Source: Psilocybe azurescens (taxonomy: Eukaryota > Basidiomycota > Agaricomycetes > Agaricales > Agrocybaceae). Taken from it: a DNA stretch of 64,000 bases. Under the pieces are notes generated by a model that did not search any database, was not told where the DNA came from, and saw only the letters and a list, made by a program, of their open reading frames with translations. Within the stretch, counting starts at the first letter, position 1. Each line of letters opens with the position of its first letter. This document shows positions 25,568-37,139 of this stretch, one piece after another. The DNA is taken from NCBI GenBank assembly GCA_023853785.1, contig JAJIRX010000567.1:62001-126000 (forward strand), given 5' to 3'. A program made the translations under genes and the position numbers.

Positions 25568-27208
25568 ATGTCGTCTATGCAAGGGAAAGCACATATTCCC
25601 GTTGAAATCTGGCACAACTGCTGGAAAGACCTGCCGCTTGCTGGTCTTCTAGCGCTAACTCAAACGTGTTCACTTTTCCGTGACATATGCCGGCCTATAT
25701 TGTTTCGTTTCTTCTTTTATCTTCCAACAGCCGAGGCTATGGTCTTAACAGGCAACATCACAAGTGAAGATTACGACAAATGGGAGAAAAAGGCTATGCG
25801 CTTCGAAGACCGGGTGAAATGGCTTCTTGTGGACCCGACGTTCGCAATACTTCCCCGTATTTGCATGTTCTCGGGGATGGCAGAACCAGATCTGTACTTC
25901 TTGGGCATACAATACCCTAATGGCCCTCTGGTATACAAGTCTATGCTTTCTGCTTTCAAGGCGTCGTTAACGTCGATGAAAAGCCTGCGAATTATCCGGC
26001 TCGAGGACATCGACATCGACGAGGAAGTTTTGAACGCACTCATTCAATTACCTCTTCTGAAAGACGTCCGGCTTCAATCCCCGAATATTACTTGCCACAA
26101 GTTTTTGCCTCTTCTGGCTGTCGAGGAGCTCAGCATAATGGAATGGGACCTCAGAACGGAATATATCCACCAGAAGTTGGAGCTGTTCTCCAATAAACGA
26201 CTGAAAGTCATCGACATCCAATCATATCAATATGCTCCGCCCATTCTGGAACACTTCATTGCTCAAGGAAGAAGCGAGTTTCTCACAAGCCTCAGAATCT
26301 CCGTTGATATCAAAATCGTCCCAATTTTGATGGCCTTCTTTGAGACATGCCCGCAGTTGACGTCTTTGTCGGCTACAAGCACGCTGCCTGAATTTTACCC
26401 TGCATACCCCGCACTTTCCTCATTCGCGCTGCCAAATCTATGCACTTACAACGGAATAGGCAGTTTGGCTGCTGTGCTTATTCCCAGTCGACCAGTCAAG
26501 CGTATCACAATCCTGGATAACTGGTGCAGCACTATTCACGAAGGACGACCCGCTTCAGTGCTGTCGCAGCTCGTCAAAAGCGCAGCAGTGATCGAACACC
26601 TGTCGCTGCCACCTCTGCATCCTCAGCCCGACCTTTTTCACGAAATATTACGAACCTTTCCCAAATTAAAAAGTCTGGAGCTGCGTTTTCCACTAGAGAC
26701 AGATGCTGCAGTGGAGGAAATGGACAACGATTCCACCCCGATGACGAATACTTTGACCTTACCACTGCGAATGAGGTTCCACCCATCGGGGTCGACGAAG
26801 AGGGGTCTCCTATCCAACCCCCTACATCTATGAAGGTAAGAGTCGTGTTCCATGCCCCTTTTCATCTACTCAGCACCATTATAGGGACTGCTGGACTGGC
26901 TATGCATGAACAAGCTGCCTCTATCTCCATCAATAACCAACCTCGCAATCCTGCAGCAGAACCGCCGTACGCGAGGCATCAACCACATGTTCAAAACCTG
27001 TATCAGTTTCCGAGAACAGTACCGCTTGGCCGGGATGTTGTCCGCTCATTTCCCTGCTCTCAGGAGCTTGACGTTTGGGAGACAGCATATACAGTGGGTT
27101 TATGGAGACGATGGAAAGTGGACGCCTGGGTTGGAATTCGCCTTCTACATCGAGCATAGGGGCAAGATTCCAAGAATTGCTCCGACGGCCCGTGAGCTTG
27201 CGACATAG
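25568..27208 (+). CDS. F-box/LRR-type substrate adaptor
   Basis: The ATG at 25568 starts MSSMQGKAHIPVEIWHNCW. The first 45 residues form an F-box (IPVEIWxxCWKDLPLAGLLALTQTCSLFRDICRPILF), which in this family binds Skp1 in SCF ubiquitin ligases. The rest consists of leucine-rich stretches typical of the large agaric F-box group, with a conserved acidic patch near residue 390. One intron, 26836-26884, joins MK to GLLDWLCMNKLP, and the protein ends RIAPTARELAT. One base is missing near 26731-26740, just before HPDDEYFDL. The substrate is unknown. Confidence 0.78.
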
Positions 27209-27594
27209 ATCATTCTATGTTACAACGACACGGATATCACTCCTAGGTAACTCCTAGGAGATCCCTTGAAATTCATGGGCATGCTCGGAGTCGTGTTCGT
27301 AAACTCGTCAACCATCCAAATTCTGGTGGAACAGATATTCAACTGCCCTCTGAAAAATCCTCTGTTCGAAGCTCTATCGACCTCAAGTAAAAGAATCATA
27401 TCCCAACAGAATATGCGTCTTTTCTGTTTGATAACGGGATCTTCGCACATATCAGTAACGGCCAGGAAGTTCGGCCACTTGGATATTCGAACGCCTCTTC
27501 AGGGTTTTGGGGACAAGCCATGTTCATCATCGAATCCCAAAGAACGCGCACATTACAGTATTTTACTACCTAAAATCCTTTTTAATAAATAGGC
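27209..27594. other. Convergent intergenic region
   Basis: Lies between the 3' ends of the F-box gene and the GDSL esterase. A 108-codon plus-strand frame here has no family resemblance. Confidence 0.4.
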
Positions 27595-29060
27595 TCAGGT
27601 ACTCAGTGTGGTGGCGATCGAAAGTGCCAAAGAGCTGTCGGAAAGGAATGAGTAACAAAGAAGACAGTGGGAATATCCAATGACGTACCTATGAACTGTA
27701 AAAGCGGGTGCAACGAGTTCAGCCAGCTAGATGGTCGCGAAACGAAATCAATTGACTTGTTACAACGTTCGACCCGGTTATGCAAAGGATGAACTTACAA
27801 GTAGTTGGACACAGGCGCGCATGGAAGCGTCTGAGTGGTCTGCGAAGGGGTCCCATTCTGATACGCCTCGCAGAAGCCAGTCGTATTCACAAATCCAAAG
27901 GTCTTAGCATTATCCAGCAGGGTATTGAACACGGGCTGGGTGTCCAACACGATTGCGGTCTGGATATCTCGATGCTTGGCCTGGAATTTTTGAGCTGTTG
28001 TGCGGAGTTGCTGATTGTAGTCGGCCAGGGCAGGTTTTATTTGGGCGACGACGGCGGGGCCTTGCTGAAGGATGAGAGGTGCGCGGTCGGTTGGGGGCAC
28101 GGTAAGGAAGAGGAATGAGCGGGCGCCGTCGGCGTAGAGCTGGTCAAGCTAACAATGGATGAATGTCAGTTTCCGTTTATGAACGAAGAAGATGGGGAGC
28201 TGGACCTGAGTAGTCAAGCGATTCATCAAGACAGTATGGAACTGAGACTGAGAGACGTTTGTCTAGATGACATGATTAGATGTCCGACGCCCCTTTGACT
28301 TTCAATTAGACATACCCAGCTGAAAGAATTCCCCTAGGCTTCGTTTAAGTAATTTATTCCATTTATTTGGTGTAAGGACTTACAACATCGTTGATGCCAA
28401 TCCAGAAAGCAAAGAGTGAATTATTGCTGGACCACTGGGCGCCCGCAGGCTTCGGTGCTAAAAACTGATGAAATTGTGTTACTTGATCCACAATCGACCT
28501 AAAAAGCATGAAAATGAAGTAAGCAATCGAAACTAATGGACTTACAAAACGGTGGGTTCAAATGGTGTCACCAATTTTGCGTCGATTGTAGCACCTCCTG
28601 AAGCAAGATTGAACACCTGCAGGTTCGAAATATCACTAGTTGTTTGATTTCAACTAAAACCCTGAGCCAACCTTCGTTCCTGCGACGTTAAAAGTGCTGC
28701 CTGAGTGGGAAGAGAAAGTGAGTGAAACAGTATGTTTACAAACAGATTGATGGCATACCTAAAGCTTGGACCCAATTTGGACCATTGGATGAAGTCTTCT
28801 AGAATGTCAGAAAAGTACATCAGCTAGAGGCTGTTTGGTGCATACAAATCCTGGAACAGGTGAGTTGACACCGGCAGAAATGTTAAACCCTATAAAGTTT
28901 CAGTACAGAAACTCCTAACTCAGAAATACAGTCAAATCTTACCATCAGTCGTATACGAGTCACCGAAAGTAAACAGGAATTTCGTGTCTTTCCAGGAGAG
29001 CTTGGCGTACGATGAAGAGATAGCTAGAGAAGCAACGAAAAGTGAGTGAATCGCAAGCAT
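27595..29060 (-). CDS. Secreted GDSL/SGNH esterase (CE16-like)
   Basis: The signal peptide MLAIHSLFVASLAISSSYA is followed by FTFGDSYTTDG (block I with the nucleophilic Ser), NLASGGATID (block II Gly), FAFWIGINDV (block III Asn) and WLNSLHP (block V His). The usual acidic residue before the His is Asn here. Such enzymes remove acetyl groups from plant cell-wall sugars or act as lipases. At least eight small introns are present. One A is missing at 27700-27703; with it restored the C-terminus becomes HPLFTVHSSLALSIATTLST. The 5' exons and the upstream region are duplicated at 38180-39659. This copy is the complete one; its original divergent partner is the AP-2 mu gene. Confidence 0.82.
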
Positions 29061-30045
29061 ATTGACGTTGAACGCTCCACGTCGTGAAGCCACAAGTTCA
29101 CCCGGAATTGATTTTATAACTATGTTAGCCCGACAAATATCCGCTAGGTCTCACAGTAGACTTGCGCAGGAAGGAGGCGTCACGTCCAAGTCCCCAAAAA
29201 GACCGTACACTGTGCTTCTGAGAAGGTCCTACGCACGCTTTATAGAAATCGCTGGGAACAAAAGCACATAAGTTGGCAATGGAATGAGCAAAAAATCCGC
29301 ATCGTCTCCACTATAATAACATATACATGGTCTTGGTTGAGCCTTTTAAAAACAGATTCATTATGAGCGGTCCGGATAAAATATACTGTGTGGTATATTG
29401 AAGTGGCAGGATTAAGAATGACAGAAGAACGTATTCCAATATACACCTAAACACAAGGGCGAGCAGTTCAGACACTCCACTTCGAATTTGAGCAAAACAG
29501 AAGAACTCACATCAGTTCATGGATAGGGGTAAAGGCTATATATCGCCCCTTGGACTTCTATACTGTGCAGCAAGACAACTATCCGCTGGCACGGTACTAT
29601 TCGCCTTTCGTATGGAATGCATCGCTGCTGGGAAGCAGACTCGGGTCCGGGTTGTCAATTGCTCGAGCTGGCACGAGTCTTGTAGAATCTGAAGAACTCG
29701 CGAGCCATTGTGATTTGTCACAAGACCTCCTGTGAAAATTGAAAGTAAAATGAGTGTTCTCATCCTGTGATAGTTTCAGCCAATCCGGTGCAGTCAAAAG
29801 CCAGCCAGTTCAAATCCAAGCAACTGATTCATCAACTGATTGTGGGATGTCTGACTTGATAGTTTGCGTAGCGATAAAGCAGGTTGATATTGAAGGGAAA
29901 GTGCTTGAATGCGAAATATGTGAAAGCCCAGAGACAGGATATGATAGTCATGAAGAGAGCTGCAATCACGCCAAGAAGGTTAGGGTTAGCCAAGTACACC
30001 AACGCTGGACCCTGTCGAGCAGGCCCGTTGAGCTTAACTGTCAAG
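29061..30045. promoter_or_regulatory. Divergent promoter, esterase / AP-2 mu (copy 1)
   Basis: This 985-base region lies between the two start codons. It holds a two-unit telomere-like motif (ggttagggttag, 29978-29989) and is repeated almost unchanged at 38380-39362. Open frames in it differ between the two copies because of indels, which argues against them being genes. Confidence 0.55.
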
Positions 30046-30342
30046 ATGATATCCGTAAGCCTACTACATTCATCTACTTCAATATCTCAACAGACCCTGG
30101 CTGTCTTATAGGCGTTCTTTATCTTCAATCAGAAGGGAGAGGTCAGTTCCGCGCGTATCATTTCTGAGATGACGAGTCTCACAAAACAAGTCATTAGGTT
30201 CTAATATCAAGGCTGTATCGCACTGATTTCAAGTGTGGTTTATCACTTTTTGACGCGATATCAATAGCTCATGTTCATTCAATAATTTACAGACGATCTA
30301 TTGCCGACGTATTCCGGATACAAGTCGTGTCGAACAGCGACG
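30046..30342 (+). pseudogene. Truncated 5' end of the AP-2 mu gene (repeat copy 1)
   Basis: ATG at 30046, MIS, then exons encoding AFFIFNQKGE, VLISRLYRTDFK and RSIADVFRIQVVSNSD with the same introns as the full gene at 39363. The coding sequence stops at 30342, where it is joined directly to P4-ATPase-derived DNA, so it cannot give an adaptor subunit. Confidence 0.88.
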
Positions 30343-31650
30343 CCCAACGCGGGTCACGATCCATCTTCGGCAATTATCAACGGTTTCTTTACTGTCTTAT
30401 CACTATACCATACCGTGATTTCAGCGACGAATCCAGAAACTGGTGCTATAGAATACAAGGCCCAATCTCCTGACGAGTCAGCTCTAGTTCAAGCTGCTGC
30501 AGACATGGGTTTCGCTTTCCTCGGCAAGGACAAGGAAATTCTATCGTTAAAGACACCAAGGTCGGCAGAGGTGGAAAAGTACGAACTTCTGGAGATATTG
30601 GAATTCATGTGCCCCGCAAACGCATGAGCGTAGCCCTCCGCAGGGTGGACGTTAAAGAAAGCGAGTTGTTGTTGCTTACAAAGGGTGCTAACAATGTTGT
30701 TTTCGAACGTTTGCGACCAGAAGAAGATGATATGAAAGATAGACGGAAGGTCATTTGAGCGAATTTGCTTCAACCAGGTTGCGAACTTTGATGTTGGCCT
30801 ATAAATCTATTCCAGGTATGTAATGATGATGATCCACTTTCTGCTTGATTCTGAACAAATCGACGATTAGAGGAAGAATATGTTGCTTGGAGACTTAGAT
30901 ATCAGGATACCACAAATGCCCTTGATAATCGAGAAGAGCTTGTCGGAGCCGTCTCAAACGAGTTGGAGCAGAATCTTCACCTTTTGGGGGCAACCGCCAT
31001 CGAAAATCATTTATAGGACGGAGTCCCAGAGACGATTGCTGATCTTAAGAAAGCGGGCATCAAAATCTGGGTTGCTACAGGTGATAAACTCGAAACAGCT
31101 GTTGGTCAGTTGCCAACCAGCCTTTTTCTTTCTATCATTGTTCGAGGAGGTTCTCGGCCTGTGCAAGCACAAATGCTCAACGCTCTAGCGCAATTCTTCC
31201 CCGAACAGGACCACGAAAAGCCCTCGGAATTCTCAAAAGGAGCTGGCGATGCATTGCCAGAGATACCCTTGCATAGAATAAACACAGGAGTCAGCTCCAT
31301 TGTTGGTCCAGAAAATGGTGACTGCCCAGGAGGTTTCATTCTCATAGTAGATGGTGCTGCATTACTGGAGGTCGGTTCTGATGTTCATTTTCAAATTATC
31401 ATTGAAACTTACATTGTCATGGTCAACAGGTGTTTGCTGATGATGTAAACAAAGACATTTTGCTGCATCTTGCTATCCTCTGCAATGGTGCTGCATTACT
31501 GGAGGTCAGTTCTGATGTTTGTTTTCAAGTTATCATTGAAACTTATATTGTCATGGTCAACAGGCGTTCACCAATGATGTAAACAAAGACATTTTGCTGC
31601 ATCTTGCTATCCTCTGCAATGGTGTGATTTGCTGCCATGTTAGTAACAGA
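30343..31650 (+). pseudogene. P4-ATPase (lipid flippase) fragment, decayed
   Basis: The sequence encodes the nucleotide-binding part of a Dnf/Drs-type flippase: NPETGAIEYKAQSPDE, PRKRMSVALRRVD, LLLLTKGANNVVFERL, LGATAIENHL, IKIWVATGDKLETA, then SRPVQAQMLNALAQFFPE, INTGVSSIVG and GVICC. The membrane segments and the DKTGT phosphorylation site are absent. It has frame breaks near 30602 and 30750, a nonsense TAG at 31014-31016 where relatives have Gln, and an internal 134-base duplication. It begins exactly at the repeat junction, so it arrived as a fragment. Confidence 0.85.
31351..31618 (+). repeat. Tandem duplication, 2 x 134 bp
   Basis: Units 31351-31484 and 31485-31618 both start atggtgctgc and differ by roughly ten bases. 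Each unit spans the end of one P4-ATPase exon, an intron and the following exon start. Confidence 0.9.
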
Positions 31651-32436
31651 TATGTGAAAAATATTTTTAACTTGTGAGAAATCAATTATTCAGTGTTAGA
31701 AATGTTAGAAAAACTGAGAAATTAAATTTGCTGCATTACATAGGCTATTTGTCTACCAGTTTTCAGAGGCTTCATCACAGACAATTCATGGCTGAGGGTA
31801 GTTATTATTTTTCCTGGTTCCAGTTCTGCGGGAATCTGACAAACAAAATACATAGTAGTGGCACACATACAGAATCAACAAATCTTATTGTAGTACACAC
31901 AGCCACATTATAGGTGTTAAAAACCTTCTCAGCTCCTCTGGCCAGATCAATGACCCATTTTTCAAGACATAGTTGTTTGGAAAACATGTGCATTAATCAC
32001 AAAGGACATCATGAATAGCATAAACTGTGATTCTGTGCTCTAAAATTGGCAGAATATCATCACTGGTTGATCTGAATTTCTAACATTTCTAATATGGATC
32101 ACAGACCTCAATGTTAGTAACATGTGTGACAAATTGATGAATTTCTCACTGTACCCTATTGTGCCCACTTAAGTGCAGAGACTCTAAAATGCTGGATATG
32201 CTTACATCTAAGTCCTGGATATTCACATACTATGACTGAGTAGAATTTTAAAAGAGAAAATTGAGTTCTAGACCATGGAATTGAGGTGCATTTTCAGCAA
32301 AAACTGAATGTATCAGTTTACCACTAGGTGATTAAAGTCCATGTCAGTTATTCATAAAAGCTCTAGGTTGGGCAAAGCACACAGTACAGCCCAAATATCC
32401 ACATCAAGGTAACTTACCCAATTGCACAGAAATAAT
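31651..32436. other. AT-rich filler with an inverted-repeat pair
   Basis: No gene is seen. gtgagaaat (31674) and ttagaaatgttagaaa (31696-31711) recur as reverse complements at 32141-32149 and 32077-32092, bounding about 475 bases. It could be a small foldback or MITE-like element; no flanking target duplication could be established. Confidence 0.4.
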
Positions 32437-32720
32437 CAACAAAATTGAGTCCAATGATTGGCCAAAAGTTCTTTAAAGAAATCAGTACAAGCACCTCCTC
32501 CATCCCAAGTATTTGATGACTGTGAGGAGACAATCCTTTGCTCTTCTAAGCACTTCATTTCACCAGTCATCTTGGGCTTAATCCAAGCATTGTAAGTCAA
32601 GAGAAATGGCCCAAATAGTGGGAGCATCTAAGAGCAGGTTGTGCCATTGTCTACAGACCCACAAGCTATACTGGGTGTCATTGACATCAAAGACTAGTCC
32701 AATTTTGAGTTGGTTACTCA
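32437..32720 (-). pseudogene. F-box/LRR gene relic (minus strand)
   Basis: Read on the minus strand it gives WVCRQWHNLLLDAPTIWAIS-LDLQCLD, then two stops, then DFFKELLANHWTQ. This matches the plus-strand relic at 37140-37863 (MRWRNLLLKNPTIWATS-LDLQRLDQ, HLLANHWTR). The two stops correspond to CAA to TAA and CGA to TGA changes relative to that copy. Confidence 0.7.
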
Positions 32721-32940
32721 GTGGAAAATCAAAATTTCTTTCTCCTTTTGCTTTTTTTCTTTTTCTGTTATTTTTTGGCCCACAGGCACCTATTGAGATG
32801 CAAAATCAATGTTTTTGACTTTTGGTGGTGTAATTATTTAGCCAAACGTTGCCATGCATCAGGGACAAACAAAGAATAGACATAGTAACAATGAAACATC
32901 CTTGTCTGACTATCAACTAGTCTGTCTACACTCTTCCAAC

Positions 32941-33938
32941 ATGGCACCTCTGTCCACATTCCAGCTTCCTCTCCCATCAAATAGGCCACCCACCGGATAT
33001 GGTTGGGAAGGACATGATATATCAGTTTTATCAACAACTACAGCATTCAAAATTGGGGTAGGTAAACGAGACATCTTCCTTGGCCAGCATCGATGTGTAG
33101 TGTGTGGGGAGTGTGATGACATGATACTCCTGCATTGCTACATTTTTAAGGATACAGAGCCAGTGGCAGAAACTGTAAGTTGAATAACTCTCTGAGATTT
33201 CTGTGGCTAAAGTAAGAGACAGTGGTTTGATCTCAAGACTCTCCGAGGGTGGATCCCACCACATGCTAAAGCACACCCCAACATGAACCACGCAATTGCC
33301 TGCTTATGTGTGCTAATCATCATGCCTTGTTTGATGCACATCTTTTCTTCATACGTTTCATCCCCAATGTGAGTTTAATTTGACTTTTCCTTTTGTCAAT
33401 CATTCACCAAAAAAAGGTGCAGAAGTTTGTGCTTGTCAATTACTGCAATAACCCCATTCTTGCAGAATTCCATGGCAAAGCTATTGCACTTGATATCAAG
33501 GACCACTATGCACCATTCCCTTCCCTATTCATTCTCCATGAAATGCATGTCCGTGGGTTCCACCCATTCCAACCCATTAATCCTGAGATTGGTGATGGCA
33601 GCTGGCAAGATTGGATTTATTCTGATGGTGTATTTGATGAGTTGTCAAACTCATTCAAGCAGGACAGCCCACCAAAAGATGAATGCACCCACAACAACAA
33701 CCTCTCTACACAATCACAACTCCAGTTTAACCCTTCAACAATGGATCAAAGTGGTGCTTCCCATGGTGTTCACAGAATTGAGCTAAATGAAGGTGTTATT
33801 GCTGATATACTTGCTGCAACACATGCTTCACCATCATGGAAGGCCTGCCAGATGGAAGGTATAAGCTGGACTGGGACAGCAGATGAAAATATACAGAAGT
33901 ACCTCTCTTCTGTTGGTGTAGAAGAGCCTTTACCTTGA
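32941..33938 (+). CDS. HNH-type nuclease-domain protein
   Basis: The N-terminus MAPLSTFQLPLPSNRPPTGY leads to FLGQHRCVVCGECDDMILLH. A spliced exon gives WIPPHAKAHP, then NCLLMCANHHALFDAHLFF (the HNH core), and after another intron VQKFVLVNY, GKAIALDIKDHYAPFPSLF and MHVRGFHPFQP. This matches the HNH-domain proteins that are numerous in agarics; their role is unknown. Introns are about 33175-33220 and 33369-33414. One base is missing near 33283, splitting the HNH region, so it may be broken or misread. Codon choice is AT-rich compared with its surroundings. Confidence 0.7.
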
Positions 33939-34269
33939 TATCTATTGGTCAGTGTTGTGGCTGGATGTCAGAGTTTCAGCTGTTTAGCAGTATCTCTCAA
34001 ACTTATTGTTCTTTTGTGTTTCACCCACTGCACATTCTTAATGGTTTCATGAATTATAGAGATTTGATCACACAATGTACTATATTTAATTAATCACTGA
34101 ATGTCATGGCCCTTCCAAACCTTATGGAAACATCAAGAGAGGACTGTGAGTCAAAAGACAGAACCACAAAAAAACAGAGTAAACATGCAATTCAGCTCCA
34201 AGAAACCCTAGATAGCATCTAAACACCCTTGATGCAAAAAAGTAGAACATTACAGAAGTGCAGCATCAA
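33939..34269. other. AT-rich spacer, no gene seen
   Basis: Non-coding DNA between the HNH gene and the TRF4 pseudogene. Confidence 0.5.
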
Positions 34270-36340
34270 TCGGAAAGGGATTCCCCAATGTACCAATTAC
34301 TCTCCCTGTCTACAGTAACACCTCCAATACTCATTGCACCGCGAATGACGATCACGTGTAGAATGCTCCTCGTAATCATCGGAACCGCTGTGTCTGTCAA
34401 CGTCGTCCCATGTCGATTCGATTGCACGCAAGGATTTCGACTTGGATGACAATGTCGATTCTTTCCTGCATTTGTCGTCTTCGAATTCACCATAAGAGTT
34501 GACGACTATCGGGAGTGGTTTCACTCCGAGGATATTGTGCAGCACTCTGCGGTCGTAGAGTTCTAGTACCAGTCGCCGATGGTTAATTGTCTGAAATTTA
34601 TGTATTAGTAAAATAGCTTGAAAGAATTCAAGAGGCTTACCTCTTGCGTGATACCCATAACCGTCGACAGAATACTCAGATCATCAGGTTCATAATGACC
34701 CCCAGTGGAACAGATCTTCCACAATGCCGTGCACTCAGGATCCCAGCGCGCATGTACGCAGTGGAGGTAAGAATCCCATGACATCCAAAAAACGCGGACT
34801 TGACTTTATGGAAGTTATACGACCCACTCGAAATATTGTTCGCTGTCGTCTTTTCGTCAGAATATATAAAATAGGTAGCCATAGTCATTTACAACTCACA
34901 AGGATCGGCAGGGTCCTCGATCGACAGCATATTCATTCCCATACAGCTCGATGAACGCCATCACCAACACCCCCAAATTCTTCTCCGGGTCGATCTCCCC
35001 TCTCCGGATCTTCGGATGCATTTGCAGGAAACTGACAGCCAGACACACGATAGCGTAACTTCCCAGCCTGCCCGTGTACACCTCGTTCATACTCCGTTGG
35101 CTCAAGAACGCCGTGGTGATCATAACCAGACTCCGCAGAGCCTTGCTCTCCTTCCCCTTCGCGCTGGGTATCATGTCCTTCAAAAACCCGGTGATAATTT
35201 AGCCCGAGACAAGGCCGTTCCCTTGGTTGATGCTGATATCGACTTTGAATCGGCCGTGCGTGGTGACGAACTTCACAATTGGGACTTTGGCTTTCGCGAT
35301 GATGGTCACGTATGAGGTTATTCCGTGGCGCTTGAGGGCATTGGCGAGGACGTGCAGAACGGTCGCCTTGTCGCTGTAGGCCATGGAATCTGAGAGTACG
35401 ACGAGGTCGATATCACTGTGCGCCTATTATTAGCGCGATATATGAAGTAAGCTTGCGTAGGACTTACCCAAGAGGCAAGTACAGCTTTGTCTGATAACTT
35501 CCGAAGGGGTATATTACCGCGTCGGGAAATGCGAGAGTAACACATTTCGTGACCTAAGCGACGATGAGACCACGGACTTCGTCTTCGACAGGCGTAGGTG
35601 ATATCCATTTCACGAATGCATCCACTTCCTTATGCATCCTGTAAACCAAAGAATCAATATGAGAATGAGAAGCGTGATAATAGTAATAAGACATACATCT
35701 CAGCAACGTTCTGACAATGCTGAAGATCCAATCCGTTGACCCCAAGGTGATTTTTCTTGACGCGGCATCCAGCCTCTGCTTCTTATTGGCATACCCGTCG
35801 TCGTACTCGTCGTGCCTCCGCTTGCCGTTCGCATTCCGCCCCGAGCTTCTCTCATCGTCCATCCGTTCCTTGTCTCGATCCCACACTCTCTCCGGGGCAG
35901 AGGCACGCGATAACGGCTCTTGCATTTTTGATTTGTCCCGTGCCCTGTCAGACATCGTCAACTTGGCTTTACTCTTGCTCTTGCTCGACGTGCACGTATC
36001 AACATCGGCATCTACAACCTCCTGTTCACCACTACGTCATGTCTCCTTCCCCTTGTCATTCCGATCCTGCTTGCTGCTGCTAGGCCCCGGCTCGTCGTCT
36101 GATAGGTCGGAGAACGCTATGAAATCATCGCCCTCTTCGAAAGTCGTCGTTTTCGCAGCCCCATTCACCGCGTTTTTGGGAGTTCCCTTCTCAGTAGATT
36201 GCCTCGTGCGTGGTGTCGATGATCCACTCGCAACAGGTTCAGCTCCAGCTCCAGGTATATCTTCCGCCGACTTCTTAGCCGCTCGTCGCTCCCTGCGATT
36301 TTTGCTGCGTCCGGAAGAAGATCAGTCTTCGCCATTGCCA
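34270..36340 (-). pseudogene. TRF4/5-type non-canonical poly(A) polymerase pseudogene
   Basis: On the minus strand the charged N-terminus (KNRRERRAAKK, GDDFIAFSDLSDDEPGPSSS, DRARDKSK) is followed by HKEVDAFVKWISPTPVEDEV, PFGSYQTKLYLPLG with DIDLVVLSD (the nucleotidyltransferase metal site), VDISINQGNGLVSG, FLSQRSMNEVYTGRLGSYA and PKIRRGEIDPEKNLGVLV. Such enzymes tag nuclear RNAs for exosome decay. The copy is dead: stops lie at 35554-35556 and 35199-35201, and frame shifts are present. The PAP-associated part jumps from ELYGNEY straight to LSIEDPADP, losing about 40 codons. It lies inside the repeat-flanked insert. Confidence 0.82.
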
Positions 36341-37139
36341 CTAGAAGTTTGTTTACTGAGAGGTGATGCCCTTGGAGAAGTTGGAGGCATGTATACTGTG
36401 TGCTACACGGAAGGTGCAACCAAGGTGAAGACAGTTCAGTGTACTGGAAAAAGTTGTTCGGATCAAGGGGTAGTGACATACGAAATTTCCAAATGGAGTA
36501 GTCCCTGGGCGCGGACAGTCATCTTGGCCAACAGGCTGCAACAGTCATCGATTCATCCTTCGTTGAAGCATCCAGTCCAACACCTATCTATATTGGCTCC
36601 TTTCGCTGCTCTGTTTGTTAGACTCTCAGATTCTCTCATAATGCTTCCAAGCCTTTGATACCATGAAGACGGGCTGTGTCTTTCAGTGGTAAAAATTTCT
36701 TGAACCATACGGACTCCGAAGATACCTGACCACCATTCTTCGCCTCTTCTATGGTCCACTAATCAGTAAATGCTTCGGAAGCCATTTCTCTGGCCCAATA
36801 CTCGGAGATATCTAACCATTTTTCCCTGTATATGACCCAAAATGGACAGGGGAATGTGCCACTCTCCCGTATGTATCTATACGAACTATTTTGCATATTT
36901 GTCGTCGCGCTCTACCCATTTCCCCTATAATAGGTTATATCCTCACCATCATTTCCTCTTGTCGAGGTACGTTTCACAACTTAAGAGCTCTAATTATTTG
37001 CTTACCGCGCGAGAGTGATAGGTGTCTGAACTTTGTTTGTTTAAAGAAAGTGGGGCTTATCCATAATCCCAACTACTACCCAACACCAACGATACGTTAC
37101 ATTGACTTGACAGTCGATGATGGTTATTCCGATCTCCCA
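36341..37139. other. Non-coding filler in the insert
   Basis: Only short antisense frames of the neighbouring pseudogenes are present; nothing recognisable. Confidence 0.4.

Larger units (their letters stand above)
28861..30342. repeat. Direct repeat, copy 1 (about 1.48 kb)
   Basis: Near-identical to 38180-39659, with scattered substitutions and a few indels over the whole length. It contains the 5' exons of the esterase (minus), the divergent promoter and the first exons of AP-2 mu (plus). Homology stops abruptly after cagcgacg at 30342, inside an AP-2 mu coding exon. Confidence 0.95.

Noticed and set aside
29832..30044. Minus-strand frame with a hydrophobic stretch in the duplicated promoter
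   Set aside because: An indel in copy 2 changes its start and no family is recognised; kept as promoter DNA.
29754..30167. 137-codon open frame in the esterase/AP-2 mu promoter
   Set aside because: The second copy of the region (39067-39514) breaks the frame by an indel, and the 3' part overlaps the first AP-2 mu exons in another frame.
35717..36658. 313-codon plus-strand open frame
   Set aside because: It is antisense to the charged N-terminal part of the TRF4 pseudogene, whose minus-strand frame gives a meaningful protein. The plus frame is a low-complexity shadow.
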